Translations under genes and position numbers: made by a program
The notes under the pieces: model-generated
Database searches by the model: none
Seen by the model: only the letters and a program-made list of their open reading frames with translations
What the model was told of the DNA's origin: nothing
Origin: Microbacterium endophyticum
GTDB lineage: Bacteria > Actinomycetota > Actinomycetes > Actinomycetales > Microbacteriaceae
DNA length: 64,000 nucleotides
Direction: 5' to 3'
Assembly: GCF_011047135.1 (NCBI RefSeq)
Contig: NZ_CP049255.1
Coordinates: 1,116,001-1,180,000, forward strand
Shown here: positions 20,224-27,708 of the stretch, piece by piece
Layout: each line of letters starts with the position of its first letter
Position numbering within the stretch: position 1 is the first letter of the stretch

Positions 20224-21398
20224 GAGTTACTGCCTTCTACGAGAGTGAATCTGCTGTCGTCCGCCGCGCTTTTTTCGACAGCGGCAAGCACACGCTGCAC
20301 GGCGAGCGCGTCGTCAAAAGTGGGTTCGGTTTCGGCCTCGCCCGCCACGGCGCGCACGAAGTCAACAGCCTGGTGGGTGAAGAGATGCTCGTATCCCAGC
20401 CCATGACCGACCGGCCACCATGCACCGGCGTACGGGTGATCGGAGTCGGTCACCTGGATACGACGAAAGCCCTGCTCGGAATTCGGAAGAGTGGCATCGA
20501 AGAACTCGAGCTCGTTCATTCGCTCGAAGTCGAAAGCGATAGCACCGCGCTCGCCGTTGATCTCGATGCGATTGGCGTTTCGCCTACCCGTCGCCATGCG
20601 AGTCGCCTCGAACACACCGAGCGCGCCTGCACGAAACCGCGCGGTAAAGGCCGCAGCATCGTCGACGGTGACCGGCATCCGTTCGGCATCCGCTACCGCG
20701 ATGCCGCCAAGGCCCTGCTGTGATTCCATGACGGGTCGGGATGCTACAAACGTCTGCAGTGTCGCCGAAACCCCCGCGATCTCATCTCCCACCAGCCACT
20801 GCGCCGTGTCGATGCTGTGAGCACCGATGTCGCCGAGTGCCCCGGAGCCCGCCCGGTCACGGTCCAACCGCCACGTATAAGGGGCAGCGGGATCGCTGAG
20901 CCAGTCTTGCAAGTATTGCGCGCGCACATGCCGGATCCGGCCGAGTCGGCCCTCTCGGATCAATTCGCGGGCGAAGGCAAGTGCGGGAGTGCGGCGATAG
21001 CTGAAACCGCACATCGCGACAGCATCCGAGTCGGTGGCGGCAGCCGCCATCGCTTCAGCTTCGGCGAGGCTATTGGCGAGCGGCTTTTCGCAAAGCACGT
21101 GCTTGCCTGCGGCCAGAGCCGCGATCGCGATATCGGCGTGAGTGTCCCCCGGCGTGCAGATATCGATCACGTCGATGTCGTCTCTCGCAATAACATCGCG
21201 CCAGTTCGTGCTGTGTTCCTGCCAGCCGAGCTCGGTCGCCGCGCGCGCCGTGGCGGCAGCAGTCCGCCCCACGAGTGTCACCAACTCGATGTCGCGCGGG
21301 AGATCGAAAAAGCGCGGGGCCGTTCGCCACGCGTGCGAGTGCATGCGCCCCATGAAACCGGTTCCGATCATGGCAATCCGCAATGGTGTCGTTGTCAC
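20220..21398 (-). CDS. Gfo/Idh/MocA-family dehydrogenase (first gene of operon)
   Basis: The gene encodes 392 residues from GTG 21398, with GAGGAGG 8 nt upstream. Rossmann motif IAMIGTGFMGRMHSHAW, the family motif CEKPLANS, and the active-site segment GDIGAHSIDTAQWL (with the His-containing motif of the inositol-dehydrogenase-like group) are all visible. It shares the family but only limited similarity with the product of 18443-19546, so the operon probably runs two successive oxidoreductions rather than carrying a recent duplication. Divergent from a LacI repressor with a perfect palindrome between the two starts. Confidence 0.9.
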   Translation of the reverse strand: MTTTPLRIAMIGTGFMGRMHSHAWRTAPRFFDLPRDIELVTLVGRTAAATARAATELGWQEHSTNWRDVIARDDIDVIDICTPGDTHADIAIAALAAGKHVLCEKPLANSLAEAEAMAAAATDSDAVAMCGFSYRRTPALAFARELIREGRLGRIRHVRAQYLQDWLSDPAAPYTWRLDRDRAGSGALGDIGAHSIDTAQWLVGDEIAGVSATLQTFVASRPVMESQQGLGGIAVADAERMPVTVDDAAAFTARFRAGALGVFEATRMATGRRNANRIEINGERGAIAFDFERMNELEFFDATLPNSEQGFRRIQVTDSDHPYAGAWWPVGHGLGYEHLFTHQAVDFVRAVAGEAETEPTFDDALAVQRVLAAVEKSAADDSRFTLVEGSNS

Positions 21399-21457
21399 TA
21401 CCGTGGCCTCCTCGCCGCTCGATTGACAATCTCACGCGCATCGACACAGCGCGACTT

Positions 21458-21469
21458 TTTTGCGCAAAA
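21458..21469. promoter_or_regulatory. LacI-type operator in the dehydrogenase/lacI intergenic region
   Basis: TTTTGCGCAAAA is a perfect 12-bp palindrome with the central CG step flanked by AT arms that LacI proteins prefer. It lies 8 nt before the GTG of the regulator and about 60 nt before the dehydrogenase operon, in the only gap between them. Confidence 0.65.
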
Positions 21470-21477
21470 CTTAAGGG

Positions 21478-22503
21478 GTGAGTACTCCGATCCGCATAAC
21501 GCTCGCGCGCGTAGCCGAAGCGTCGGGTGTCAGTATTGCCACAGCGTCCCGGGCGCTCGCGGGACGAGGCGACCTCGCCCCAGCCACGCGAACAAGAGTT
21601 CTGACGAAAGCGCGTGACCTCGGCTATGCACGCACGCCGCGCGCTGGTGGGCGCCCACCCGCCGCAGCCCGTCTTTTCGACCTCGTGCTCGGCAGCTTTC
21701 ATCATGCTTACGCCGATGAAGTCACCGCTGGCGCACGTAGCGCGGCCGCTCGCCACGGTTACGATCTCGTACTCACTGAAGAACGCGACACAGCCGATGA
21801 TGACTGGCCGGTCCGCATCCGGCGGCGGGGATCGGCAGGTGTCGTTCTCGGCATAATGGTGCCGACAGCTTCACAACGCGCGACACTGACGAATGCCGGC
21901 ATCCCGATGATCGTCGTCGATCCGCGCGCCGAGGCGACCCTCCCCCTTGCACACGTTCAGACGACGGACGAGGTCGGCGCTGCAGATGCAGCAACTCACC
22001 TCGCGGCCACCGGCGCAACACGATTTTTGATCGTCGGCGGCAACCCGCCCTACCGTTTTGGCCGGGCGCGCGTAAGCGGATTCATGGAGCAGATTCAACG
22101 CGAACGGCCAGGCGCTCGCGTCGATACCGTCACGGCGAGCTGGGGCGCGGCTGCCGCGAAGGACGCCACCATCAAGTTGATGCGAGACCTCACACCCGGA
22201 GAGAGGCTCGGCGTTTTCGCCTGCTCGGATGACATGGCCGCCGGAGTCTACGCCGCGGCGGGAGTGGCGGGCCGGAGAATTCCAGACGATGTTCTAGTTG
22301 TCGGCTTCGACGACCTACGCGAATCGCGCTGGCTTGCACCGTCGCTCACCACTGTGCGCCAGCCCATTCGCGAGATGGCGGCAAGCGCCGTTGATCATCT
22401 CGCGGATGCTGCCGCGGGTAACGCGCTGACAGCAACGTCGATCACACTCGCGACGCGTCTCATAGTGCGCGACTCTACGGGCGAGAGTTCGACACGGTCG
22501 TAG
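21478..22503 (+). CDS. LacI-family transcriptional regulator of the ThuA/dehydrogenase operon
   Basis: The product has 341 residues from GTG 21478. The LacI helix-turn-helix (ITLARVAEASGVSIATASRALAG) starts at residue 7, and the effector domain ends with VLVVGFDDLRESRWLAPSLTTVRQP. It is divergent from the three-gene Gfo/Idh-ThuA operon, with a palindrome between the starts, so it is the presumed local repressor. The spacing between AAGGGG and the GTG is too short for an ordinary ribosome-binding site, so the transcript may be leaderless. The effector sugar cannot be inferred. Its 3' end overlaps a small gene on the other strand by 29 nt. Confidence 0.9.
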   Translation: MSTPIRITLARVAEASGVSIATASRALAGRGDLAPATRTRVLTKARDLGYARTPRAGGRPPAAARLFDLVLGSFHHAYADEVTAGARSAAARHGYDLVLTEERDTADDDWPVRIRRRGSAGVVLGIMVPTASQRATLTNAGIPMIVVDPRAEATLPLAHVQTTDEVGAADAATHLAATGATRFLIVGGNPPYRFGRARVSGFMEQIQRERPGARVDTVTASWGAAAAKDATIKLMRDLTPGERLGVFACSDDMAAGVYAAAGVAGRRIPDDVLVVGFDDLRESRWLAPSLTTVRQPIREMAASAVDHLADAAAGNALTATSITLATRLIVRDSTGESSTRS

Positions 22504-22618
22504 CGCGGTCGCCGGGCAAAAGCTCGCCATCAACGACGTCAATACGGGGTACCGATGCGAAAAGCGCATCGTTCGTCGAGGGTTCCGGCGTGCTCTCCGG
22601 AACAGGGCGAGGATCCAT
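22475..22618 (-). CDS. Small hypothetical protein (47 aa) with a strong ribosome-binding site
   Basis: A 47-codon frame begins with ATG 22618 and ends TAG at 22475. The upstream sequence is AAGGAGG 5 nt before the ATG, one of the strongest Shine-Dalgarno sites in the window and the main reason to call it. The peptide (starts MDPRPVPESTPEPST, then SVPRIDVVDGELLPGDRA) is Pro/acid rich, has no membrane segment and no cysteine, and is probably disordered at its N-terminus. The last 29 nt are antisense to the 3' end of the lacI gene. I do not recognise it. Confidence 0.55.
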   Translation of the reverse strand: MDPRPVPESTPEPSTNDALFASVPRIDVVDGELLPGDRATTVSNSRP

Positions 22619-22705
22619 AGCCGCCTCCTTAGGGTTCTTCTACTCTGGTGCGCCTGCGCCTGAATCGCATCCCCCTTGACACTCGTCGGAAAATAGCGAA
22701 CCGGA

Positions 22706-22711
22706 TATCGT
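22706..22711 (+). promoter_or_regulatory. Predicted -10 of the first DUF7882 gene (leaderless)
   Basis: TATCGT ends 6 nt before the GTG at 22718, with no ribosome-binding site between them. Confidence 0.5.
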
Positions 22712-22717
22712 GGCGGT

Positions 22718-23053
22718 GTGGGAACGATCTATTACGGCGGGTCAGAAGCACCAATACACATTGAGGACAGAGCGCTCGCGCACCTCAAGGTGGTGATTGC
22801 AACGAAACTGCGGCGAGGCGAAAGCTTCACCGTCTCGTGGCGTCATCCCGACGAAGACGAGAACGGCCGCAGCACGATTTGGCTGCACCCCTCGATCCCC
22901 ATGCGTTATGTATTCGACGACCCAGAACCGGCCGCGTTGAGTCGCGAATGGATCGAGGAGCTCTCCGCGTCAGCGAATTCGTCGGGTGGCATCATGCTCG
23001 TTTCCGAACACTTCGAGACCGACGACGGGAACACCACGCCGCGAGGCGAGTGA
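22718..23053 (+). CDS. DUF7882-type small protein, copy 1
   Basis: The protein has 111 residues. It begins MGTIYYGGSEAPIHIEDRALAHLK and continues with a conserved basic segment (ATKLRRGESFTVSWRHP), a hydrophobic strand-like segment (STIWLHPSIPMRYVF) and a helical end (SREWIEELSASANSSGG). I recognise it as the small Microbacteriaceae family called DUF7882, often mislabelled ATP-dependent DNA ligase; it has none of the ligase motifs and is far too short. No function is established. Copies 2 and 3 follow within 0.8 kb. The GTG start has a leaderless-type -10. Confidence 0.8.
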   Translation: MGTIYYGGSEAPIHIEDRALAHLKVVIATKLRRGESFTVSWRHPDEDENGRSTIWLHPSIPMRYVFDDPEPAALSREWIEELSASANSSGGIMLVSEHFETDDGNTTPRGE

Positions 23054-23055
23054 GT

Positions 23056-23373
23056 TCAGCCCGTTGTCGGCGTCGGGTCGTCGGCCGGCTCAGGCGTGAG
23101 TGAGAGACCATTGGGCCCGGACGCCGCGAGCATGAGATCTTCAACCCACGCACGGTTGATCTGCGGCGTGCGGCTGCCGTAGAAGTGGAACTGAATTGGC
23201 ACGCTCGGCGCCATCCAGTAGCTTCGCCGCCCACTGCCGTCGCCGACTTCGACGTCGAACATGAACGACTCTGAACGGCGCAATTTGTTCATCACCACGA
23301 TGCGCAAATGTGCAAGCGTGCGGTCATCGATGTCGACAGAGTTCGATGTTGTGTCGTAGATGAATCGGCCCAT
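23056..23373 (-). CDS. DUF7882-type small protein, divergent copy 2 on the opposite strand
   Basis: The protein has 105 residues from ATG 23373, starting MGRFIYDTTSNSVDIDDRTLAHLRIVVMNKLRRSESFMF. It keeps the pattern of copies 1 and 3 (short strand, DDR-T-LAHL helix, KLRR-ESF basic patch, then SYWMAPSVPIQFHFYG and INRAWVEDLMLAASGPNGL), but identity is low, so it is an old paralogue. It converges on copy 1 (2-nt gap) and is divergent from copy 3. An ATG two codons upstream is possible, but the TAnnnT hexamer favours 23373. Confidence 0.78.
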   Translation of the reverse strand: MGRFIYDTTSNSVDIDDRTLAHLRIVVMNKLRRSESFMFDVEVGDGSGRRSYWMAPSVPIQFHFYGSRTPQINRAWVEDLMLAASGPNGLSLTPEPADDPTPTTG

Positions 23374-23380
23374 AATCATG

Positions 23381-23386
23381 AGTGTA
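23381..23386 (-). promoter_or_regulatory. Predicted -10 of DUF7882 copy 2 (leaderless)
   Basis: Minus-strand TACACT ends 7 nt before the ATG at 23373. It decides between the two close ATG codons, because the upstream one would lie only 1 nt after this hexamer. Confidence 0.45.
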
Positions 23387-23430
23387 TCCGGCGCCAAAAA
23401 TCCGTTCGCACTGCTGCGGTTTTTGACGAC

Positions 23431-23436
23431 TATGGT
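23431..23436 (+). promoter_or_regulatory. Predicted -10 of DUF7882 copy 3 (leaderless)
   Basis: TATGGT ends 7 nt before the ATG at 23444. With the sites at 22706 and 23381 it gives all three family members the same leaderless promoter layout. Confidence 0.5.
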
Positions 23437-23443
23437 TAGCACC

Positions 23444-23788
23444 ATGGGCACGATTTATTACGGCGGAAGCGCAACGCCGATCCACATTGAGGATCGCGCA
23501 CTTGCGCACCTGAAGGTCATCATTGCGACCAAACTTCGCCGCGGCGAGAGCTTTACGCTCTCATGGCGCCACCCCGACGATCAGCCGCGGGGGCGCAGCA
23601 CGATTTGGCTCCAAGAGTCCATTCCGCTTCGCTTTGTTTTCGACGACCCCGAACCCACGATGCTGAGTCCCGAGTGGATGGAAGAGCTCGCAAATTCGGC
23701 GAATTCCTCTGGCGGCATCATGCTCGTCGCCGAACATTTCGACAATGCTCCGAACTCTCCGCTCGCTGACGCCGCCGAGAGTCGGTAG
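23444..23788 (+). CDS. DUF7882-type small protein, copy 3
   Basis: The protein has 114 residues and is nearly identical in its first 35 residues to copy 1 (MGTIYYGGSATPIHIEDRALAHLK, then ATKLRRGESFTLSWRHPDD), with conserved GRSTIWL, FVFDDPEP and ANSSGGIMLVAEHFD segments. The tight match to copy 1 points to a relatively recent duplication. The C-terminal tails differ in sequence. The start is ATG 23444; an upstream in-frame extension overlaps copy 2 and is not supported. Function unknown. Confidence 0.8.
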   Translation: MGTIYYGGSATPIHIEDRALAHLKVIIATKLRRGESFTLSWRHPDDQPRGRSTIWLQESIPLRFVFDDPEPTMLSPEWMEELANSANSSGGIMLVAEHFDNAPNSPLADAAESR

Positions 23789-23815
23789 ATTCGCCTCAGC
23801 TAAGGAGAGGTGCGC

Positions 23816-24409
23816 ATGGCGGTTTTTTCGCGTGGGTTTGGTGGACGACGTCGTGAATCCGACGAGAGTCTTCCGCCGGGTCAGTATCTGACCGAAGATT
23901 TCCCGGTGCTATCTGCGGGTCCGACGCCTCGCATCGATACCTCCGAGTGGAACTTCACGATCGTTTCGGAAAGTGGCGACCGCTCGACGTGGTCATGGGA
24001 CGAGATGCTCGCCCTGGGCATCGAAGACGTGCACACCGACATCCACTGCGTAACGCGATGGTCGAAGCTCGCCACGAACTGGCGCGGAGTTTCGCTCGAC
24101 AAACTCTTCGCTGGTGTCGATACGAGTGAGGCGTACGTCATGGCGCACTCCTATGGCGGATACACCACGAATGTGCCTCTCGAAGACCTCCTCGAGGGGA
24201 AAGCCTGGATCGCCACCGAGTTCGAGGGCGAACCACTCGACCCCGAGCATGGCGGACCCGCACGACTTCTCGTGCCGCACCTCTACTTCTGGAAGTCAGC
24301 GAAATGGGTCCGCGGCCTCACTATGCAGTCCACCGATGAACCAGGGTTCTGGGAACAGAACGGCTACAACATGTACGGGGACCCCTGGAAAGAAGAGCGC
24401 TACTGGTGA
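23816..24409 (+). CDS. Sulfite-oxidase-like molybdopterin oxidoreductase (cytosolic)
   Basis: The product has 197 residues and consists essentially of one oxidoreductase molybdopterin-binding domain of the SUOX/YedY (MsrP) type. Cys78 in DIHCVTRWS is the predicted molybdenum-ligating cysteine, and GGPARLLVPHLYFWKSAKWV is the conserved cofactor/active-site stretch. Unlike MsrP it has no Tat signal, haem domain or dimerisation domain, so it should act in the cytoplasm. The start is ATG 23816 with AAGGAG at 8 nt; the GTG two codons earlier is too near that site. It overlaps the flavin reductase gene by 4 nt, and that reductase is its likely electron partner. The substrate is unknown. Confidence 0.88.
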   Translation: MAVFSRGFGGRRRESDESLPPGQYLTEDFPVLSAGPTPRIDTSEWNFTIVSESGDRSTWSWDEMLALGIEDVHTDIHCVTRWSKLATNWRGVSLDKLFAGVDTSEAYVMAHSYGGYTTNVPLEDLLEGKAWIATEFEGEPLDPEHGGPARLLVPHLYFWKSAKWVRGLTMQSTDEPGFWEQNGYNMYGDPWKEERYW

Positions 24410-25134
24410 GCGGCGGCGTTTCCGGCTGGCTTCACGGCCGGCTCGAACGGGAAGAGCGTGTCAATGATCACGCACGGATCCTGTTTCTTCGAGTGCCGGG
24501 ATGGCCCGGCAATCTCCCGGGCCAGCACCTTGATCTGCGCTTGACCGCAGAAGACGGCTATCAGGCGGCACGGTCTTATTCGTTGGCCTCCTACGGCGAG
24601 AGCGACCTGGTCGAAATTGCCGTCGATGAGTTACCCGATGGCGAAGTGTCGCCCTACCTCGTCGAAGACATGATGGTTGGCGACGAACTCGAAATACGCG
24701 GGCCCCTCGGCGCCTATTTCGTGTGGACCCCGGCACAGACCGAGCCGGTGCAGTTGATCGCCGGCGGCTCAGGCATTGTGCCACTCGTGTCTATCGCGCG
24801 TGCGCACGCAGCGTCCGAAAGTTCAGCACCCATGAGGCTGCTGTACTCGGTGCGTGGACCCGCAGATGCGTTCTACGCGCAAGAGCTTGCTCAGCTCGCG
24901 AACTCGAATTTCGCTCTCGACTGGGTGTACACCCGCACGGTACCTGCAGGATGGCCGCGCCCCGCGGGTCGGCTCGATGCTGCCACAGCCGCGGCATCCG
25001 TCATCTCATCGGCTGACGATCCGCTCGTGTACATCTGCGGACCCACCGGTTTTGTCGAAGCGACCACGCGTTTGCTGCAGGTGGCCGGGTTCGACGACGG
25101 AAGAATCAAAACGGAGCGATTCGGAGGAACATGA
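24406..25134 (+). CDS. FAD/NAD(P)H-dependent ferredoxin-reductase-like oxidoreductase
   Basis: The protein has 242 residues from GTG 24406 (GTGA overlap). It has the ferredoxin-NADP reductase fold: an FAD-binding barrel with RSYSLASY, then a nucleotide-binding domain with GGSGIVPLVSIAR and YICGPTGFVE. There is no plant-type [2Fe-2S] domain, so electrons must pass directly or via the neighbouring proteins. Lying between the molybdopterin enzyme and the DUF6510 zinc-ribbon protein, it is best read as the NAD(P)H-linked reductase of that small redox system. Confidence 0.9.
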   Translation: MSGGVSGWLHGRLEREERVNDHARILFLRVPGWPGNLPGQHLDLRLTAEDGYQAARSYSLASYGESDLVEIAVDELPDGEVSPYLVEDMMVGDELEIRGPLGAYFVWTPAQTEPVQLIAGGSGIVPLVSIARAHAASESSAPMRLLYSVRGPADAFYAQELAQLANSNFALDWVYTRTVPAGWPRPAGRLDAATAAASVISSADDPLVYICGPTGFVEATTRLLQVAGFDDGRIKTERFGGT

Positions 25135-25418
25135 TGCCTCGATTCCACCCCACGACAGGTGCCGTAGACGTTGGGCGTGTTGATGGCAACGCGGCCAGTG
25201 GCGTGCTCACCGAAATTTTCACGGCCGATATGACCCTCGCCCAGGTAACGTGTCGCTTCTGCAACCTCACCGGCACTCTTGCCGAAACGACAGCCGAAAT
25301 AGATGAGGCCAGCGTCACGCTCATCTGTCGCGGATGCAGCCACACTCTGCTGCGCTGCATGACTACAACGGCTGGGCACGAGTTGTCGTTCCCGGGCCTG
25401 GCAGCGCTGACGATCTAG
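25131..25418 (+). CDS. DUF6510-type zinc-ribbon protein
   Basis: The protein has 95 residues. Two CxxC pairs (CRFC and CRGC, about 35 residues apart) make a likely zinc ribbon or rubredoxin-like site, within a small beta-rich domain. I recognise the family as DUF6510, which commonly follows this type of reductase in actinobacteria; its role is not known. GGAGG precedes the overlapping ATGATG start, and the first ATG overlaps the reductase stop codon. Direct redox function versus a structural zinc site cannot be decided from sequence. Confidence 0.82.
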   Translation: MMPRFHPTTGAVDVGRVDGNAASGVLTEIFTADMTLAQVTCRFCNLTGTLAETTAEIDEASVTLICRGCSHTLLRCMTTTAGHELSFPGLAALTI

Positions 25419-25515
25419 CGCTTCGTAGCACCGGCTCGCAGAGCACGCAATCCCCCGCTTGTGCCGGAGATCCTTACGTATCGTCGATGTTCCCGACGGC
25501 GAGAGGAGCCTCATC

Positions 25516-26076
25516 ATGGCAACAGCAACAAAGCCTGCCGCGAAGTCAAAGAACAATCGACGCACAGCGCGCGGGGGTACGGGCGCTGAACTGACCGACA
25601 GCCAGAACGCAGAGCGTGGATTCAGCGCTTCAGAAGAGCTCAGCGAGAGCATGCAAAAGGTTTTGGTAGATCTGATCGAACTGTCGCTGCAAGGTAAGCA
25701 AGCCCACTGGAACGTGGTCGGCAAAAACTTCCGCGACACGCACCTACAGCTCGACGAAATTATCGATGCTGCACGCGAATTCGGTGACGATGTCGCCGAA
25801 CGCATGCGAGCATTGCACGCACTCCCCGATGGACGTAGTGATGTCGTCGCCGAGACCACGACGCTGCCCGAGTTCCCCCAGGGCGAGGTCGACACGGCCG
25901 AGGTCATCGATTTGATTACGGAGCGCCTCGATGACGTGATCTCGACCATTCGCGAGGTTCACGACGCTGTCGACGAGGAAGACCCGACGAGCGCCGACAT
26001 TCTGCACGGCGTGCTCGAGCGGCTCGAACAACTGTCATGGATGGTGAGTGCGGAAAACCGCGTTCCCAAGAAGTAA
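25516..26076 (+). CDS. dps: Dps-family DNA-protecting ferritin-like protein
   Basis: The protein has 186 residues from ATG 25516 (AGAGGAG at 7 nt). A Lys/Arg/Ala-rich N-terminal tail (residues 1-30) suits DNA binding. The four-helix Dps core carries the ferroxidase signature HWNVVGKNFRDTHLQLDEIID, followed by REFGDDVAERM. Dps dodecamers oxidise and store iron and compact DNA under oxidative or starvation stress. It is a single-gene unit; no OxyR- or DosR-type dyad stands out in the 97 nt upstream. It converges with the glycerate kinase gene (4-nt gap). Confidence 0.95.
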   Translation: MATATKPAAKSKNNRRTARGGTGAELTDSQNAERGFSASEELSESMQKVLVDLIELSLQGKQAHWNVVGKNFRDTHLQLDEIIDAAREFGDDVAERMRALHALPDGRSDVVAETTTLPEFPQGEVDTAEVIDLITERLDDVISTIREVHDAVDEEDPTSADILHGVLERLEQLSWMVSAENRVPKK

Positions 26077-26080
26077 GAAA

Positions 26081-27187
26081 TCAGTCGGCGTGCGCTCGAG
26101 CGAGAGTCGCGCCGGCCTGCACGAGCCACCGAGCGGGCTCAGCGAGCGCACTGCGAGCTGAGCCCGCTAGTGCTGTCAGCGAGACAGCCCCCGCGAATCC
26201 CGAAGTCGAAGCTCCCGAGTCGATTCGCCCGGCTACGAGGTTGACACGAGTGCCCTCTGCGGCGGCGATCATCGCGACGTGTGCGGGCGCTTTGCCATCG
26301 GCAGACTGCCCGTCAAACGAACCCTCACCCGTGACAACGACGGATGCCGCAGCGATCGCCTGCGGCAGGCCGATCAGCCGCGCGACCTCGCCTGCTCCGG
26401 GTACGAGTGTCGCGCCCCACACGGCGAGGGCAAACCCGGTGCCGCCGGCGGCGCCAGCACCCGGCGCATCTGGATCGCCGCCGAGGAACTTCGCGAACCG
26501 CGCGAGCGCGCGGTCTGCCTCAGCGATCCCTTCAATAAGTCCCTTTTGCGGGCCGAAGACCGCGGCTGCGCCCCTCGACCCGCACAGCGGATTTGTGACA
26601 TCGCTCAGCACGATAACGCCGCCCGGTGGGAGGGCACGCAGCGCCGTCATATCGGCCTGCGCGACCGCGTTGAGCCCGCGGAGTCCCGGCCGCACCGGCG
26701 TATGCGATGCGTCAAAGAACTTCGCGCCAAGGGCCGTGAGCATTCCAGCCCCCGCGTCCGTCGACGCGCTTGAGCCGATACCCAACACGAGTCGCTCGAC
26801 GCCGTGGTCGAGGGCTGCCGCTATCGCCTGGCCGAATCCGAGGGTCTGCGCATCGAGCGGCAGCAGATTCTCGCCAAGCATCTCAATGCCGGATGTCGAG
26901 GCGAGTTCAACGACAGCAGTGCCTCCTTCACTTCCCCCGGGCACCAGTAACCACGATGCACTGGCGACTGCGCCGTCGGGCCCCGTGACTGTGACCGGCA
27001 TGCGCCGCGCGTGCGGAAGAGCGAGAGCAAAAGCATCAACGGTTCCCTCGCCGCCATCAGCCATCGGCAAGAGCTCAACTGCGTCACCGGGCCGCTCGGT
27101 GCTCCACCCGCTCGCGAGTGCTGCTGCGGCATCCGCTGCTGAAATCGAGCCCTTGAAGCTGTCGGGCGCGAAGACGACGCGCGTCAC
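26081..27187 (-). CDS. garK: Glycerate kinase (GarK/GlxK type)
   Basis: The protein has 368 residues, the expected length for the type 1 glycerate kinase family (glycerate 2-kinase). Visible signatures are APDSFKGSISAADAAAAL at the N-terminus, ADGGEGTVDAF, LVLGIGSSASTDAGAGML and TGEGSFDGQSADGKAPAHV. It phosphorylates D-glycerate to 2-phosphoglycerate, linking glyoxylate or glucarate breakdown to glycolysis. The start is GTG 27187, overlapping the stop of the DUF1801 gene (GTGA). Confidence 0.95.
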   Translation of the reverse strand: MTRVVFAPDSFKGSISAADAAAALASGWSTERPGDAVELLPMADGGEGTVDAFALALPHARRMPVTVTGPDGAVASASWLLVPGGSEGGTAVVELASTSGIEMLGENLLPLDAQTLGFGQAIAAALDHGVERLVLGIGSSASTDAGAGMLTALGAKFFDASHTPVRPGLRGLNAVAQADMTALRALPPGGVIVLSDVTNPLCGSRGAAAVFGPQKGLIEGIAEADRALARFAKFLGGDPDAPGAGAAGGTGFALAVWGATLVPGAGEVARLIGLPQAIAAASVVVTGEGSFDGQSADGKAPAHVAMIAAAEGTRVNLVAGRIDSGASTSGFAGAVSLTALAGSARSALAEPARWLVQAGATLARAHAD

Positions 27188-27612
27188 GATCGAGTGGACC
27201 TGTTGAGCGCTGCTGCGGCTTGCACAAGCGCCTGGAATGCTGGTGCATCGATCTCTTCACCTGCGCGAACGTCGATCGCCCTCCGGACGTTCGCATCGAG
27301 GCTTGCGTTGAAGACATTCTCGGGATCATCAAGCGATGCACCTTTGGCAAACGTGAATTTGACCTTGTCTTTATAGGTCTCACCCGTGCAGATGATTCCC
27401 TCAACGCTCCACGTCGCAACGCCGAGCGGATTCGTCGGCTTCTGCCATTTGGTCTCTTCGAGGACACCTGGCTCGGCGTCTTTGATCAGACCACGAACGC
27501 GCGCAAGAACGTCGCCGCGCCAGTCTTCTAGCTGATCGATGATGTCATCTACCGTGGGCACTTGGTTATCCAACCTGTCGGATCCGGGTGTGATGCGGTC
27601 GTGGCAAACCAT
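27184..27612 (-). CDS. DUF1801 domain protein
   Basis: The protein has 142 residues from ATG 27612; GTG 27561 (125 aa, VPTVDDIIDQLEDW) is a good alternative and matches the family start better. It is an alpha/beta protein of the DUF1801/YdhG family (ETKWQKPTNPLGVATWS, KVKFTFAKGASL). It heads a two-gene unit with glycerate kinase through a 4-nt GTGA overlap. No biochemical role is known. The frame stays open far upstream, but there it runs antisense to the decayed reductase gene and is not credible coding sequence. Confidence 0.8.
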   Translation of the reverse strand: MVCHDRITPGSDRLDNQVPTVDDIIDQLEDWRGDVLARVRGLIKDAEPGVLEETKWQKPTNPLGVATWSVEGIICTGETYKDKVKFTFAKGASLDDPENVFNASLDANVRRAIDVRAGEEIDAPAFQALVQAAAALNRSTRS

Positions 27613-27708
27613 ACTCTCTGAGGCGAAATTGGCTCGGGAAGGGGATATCGAGAGGAGTAGCTTGTGGGCCATCGCCTGCGACTCAAGTCTTTTTAGAGGG
27701 GTTCGAGT

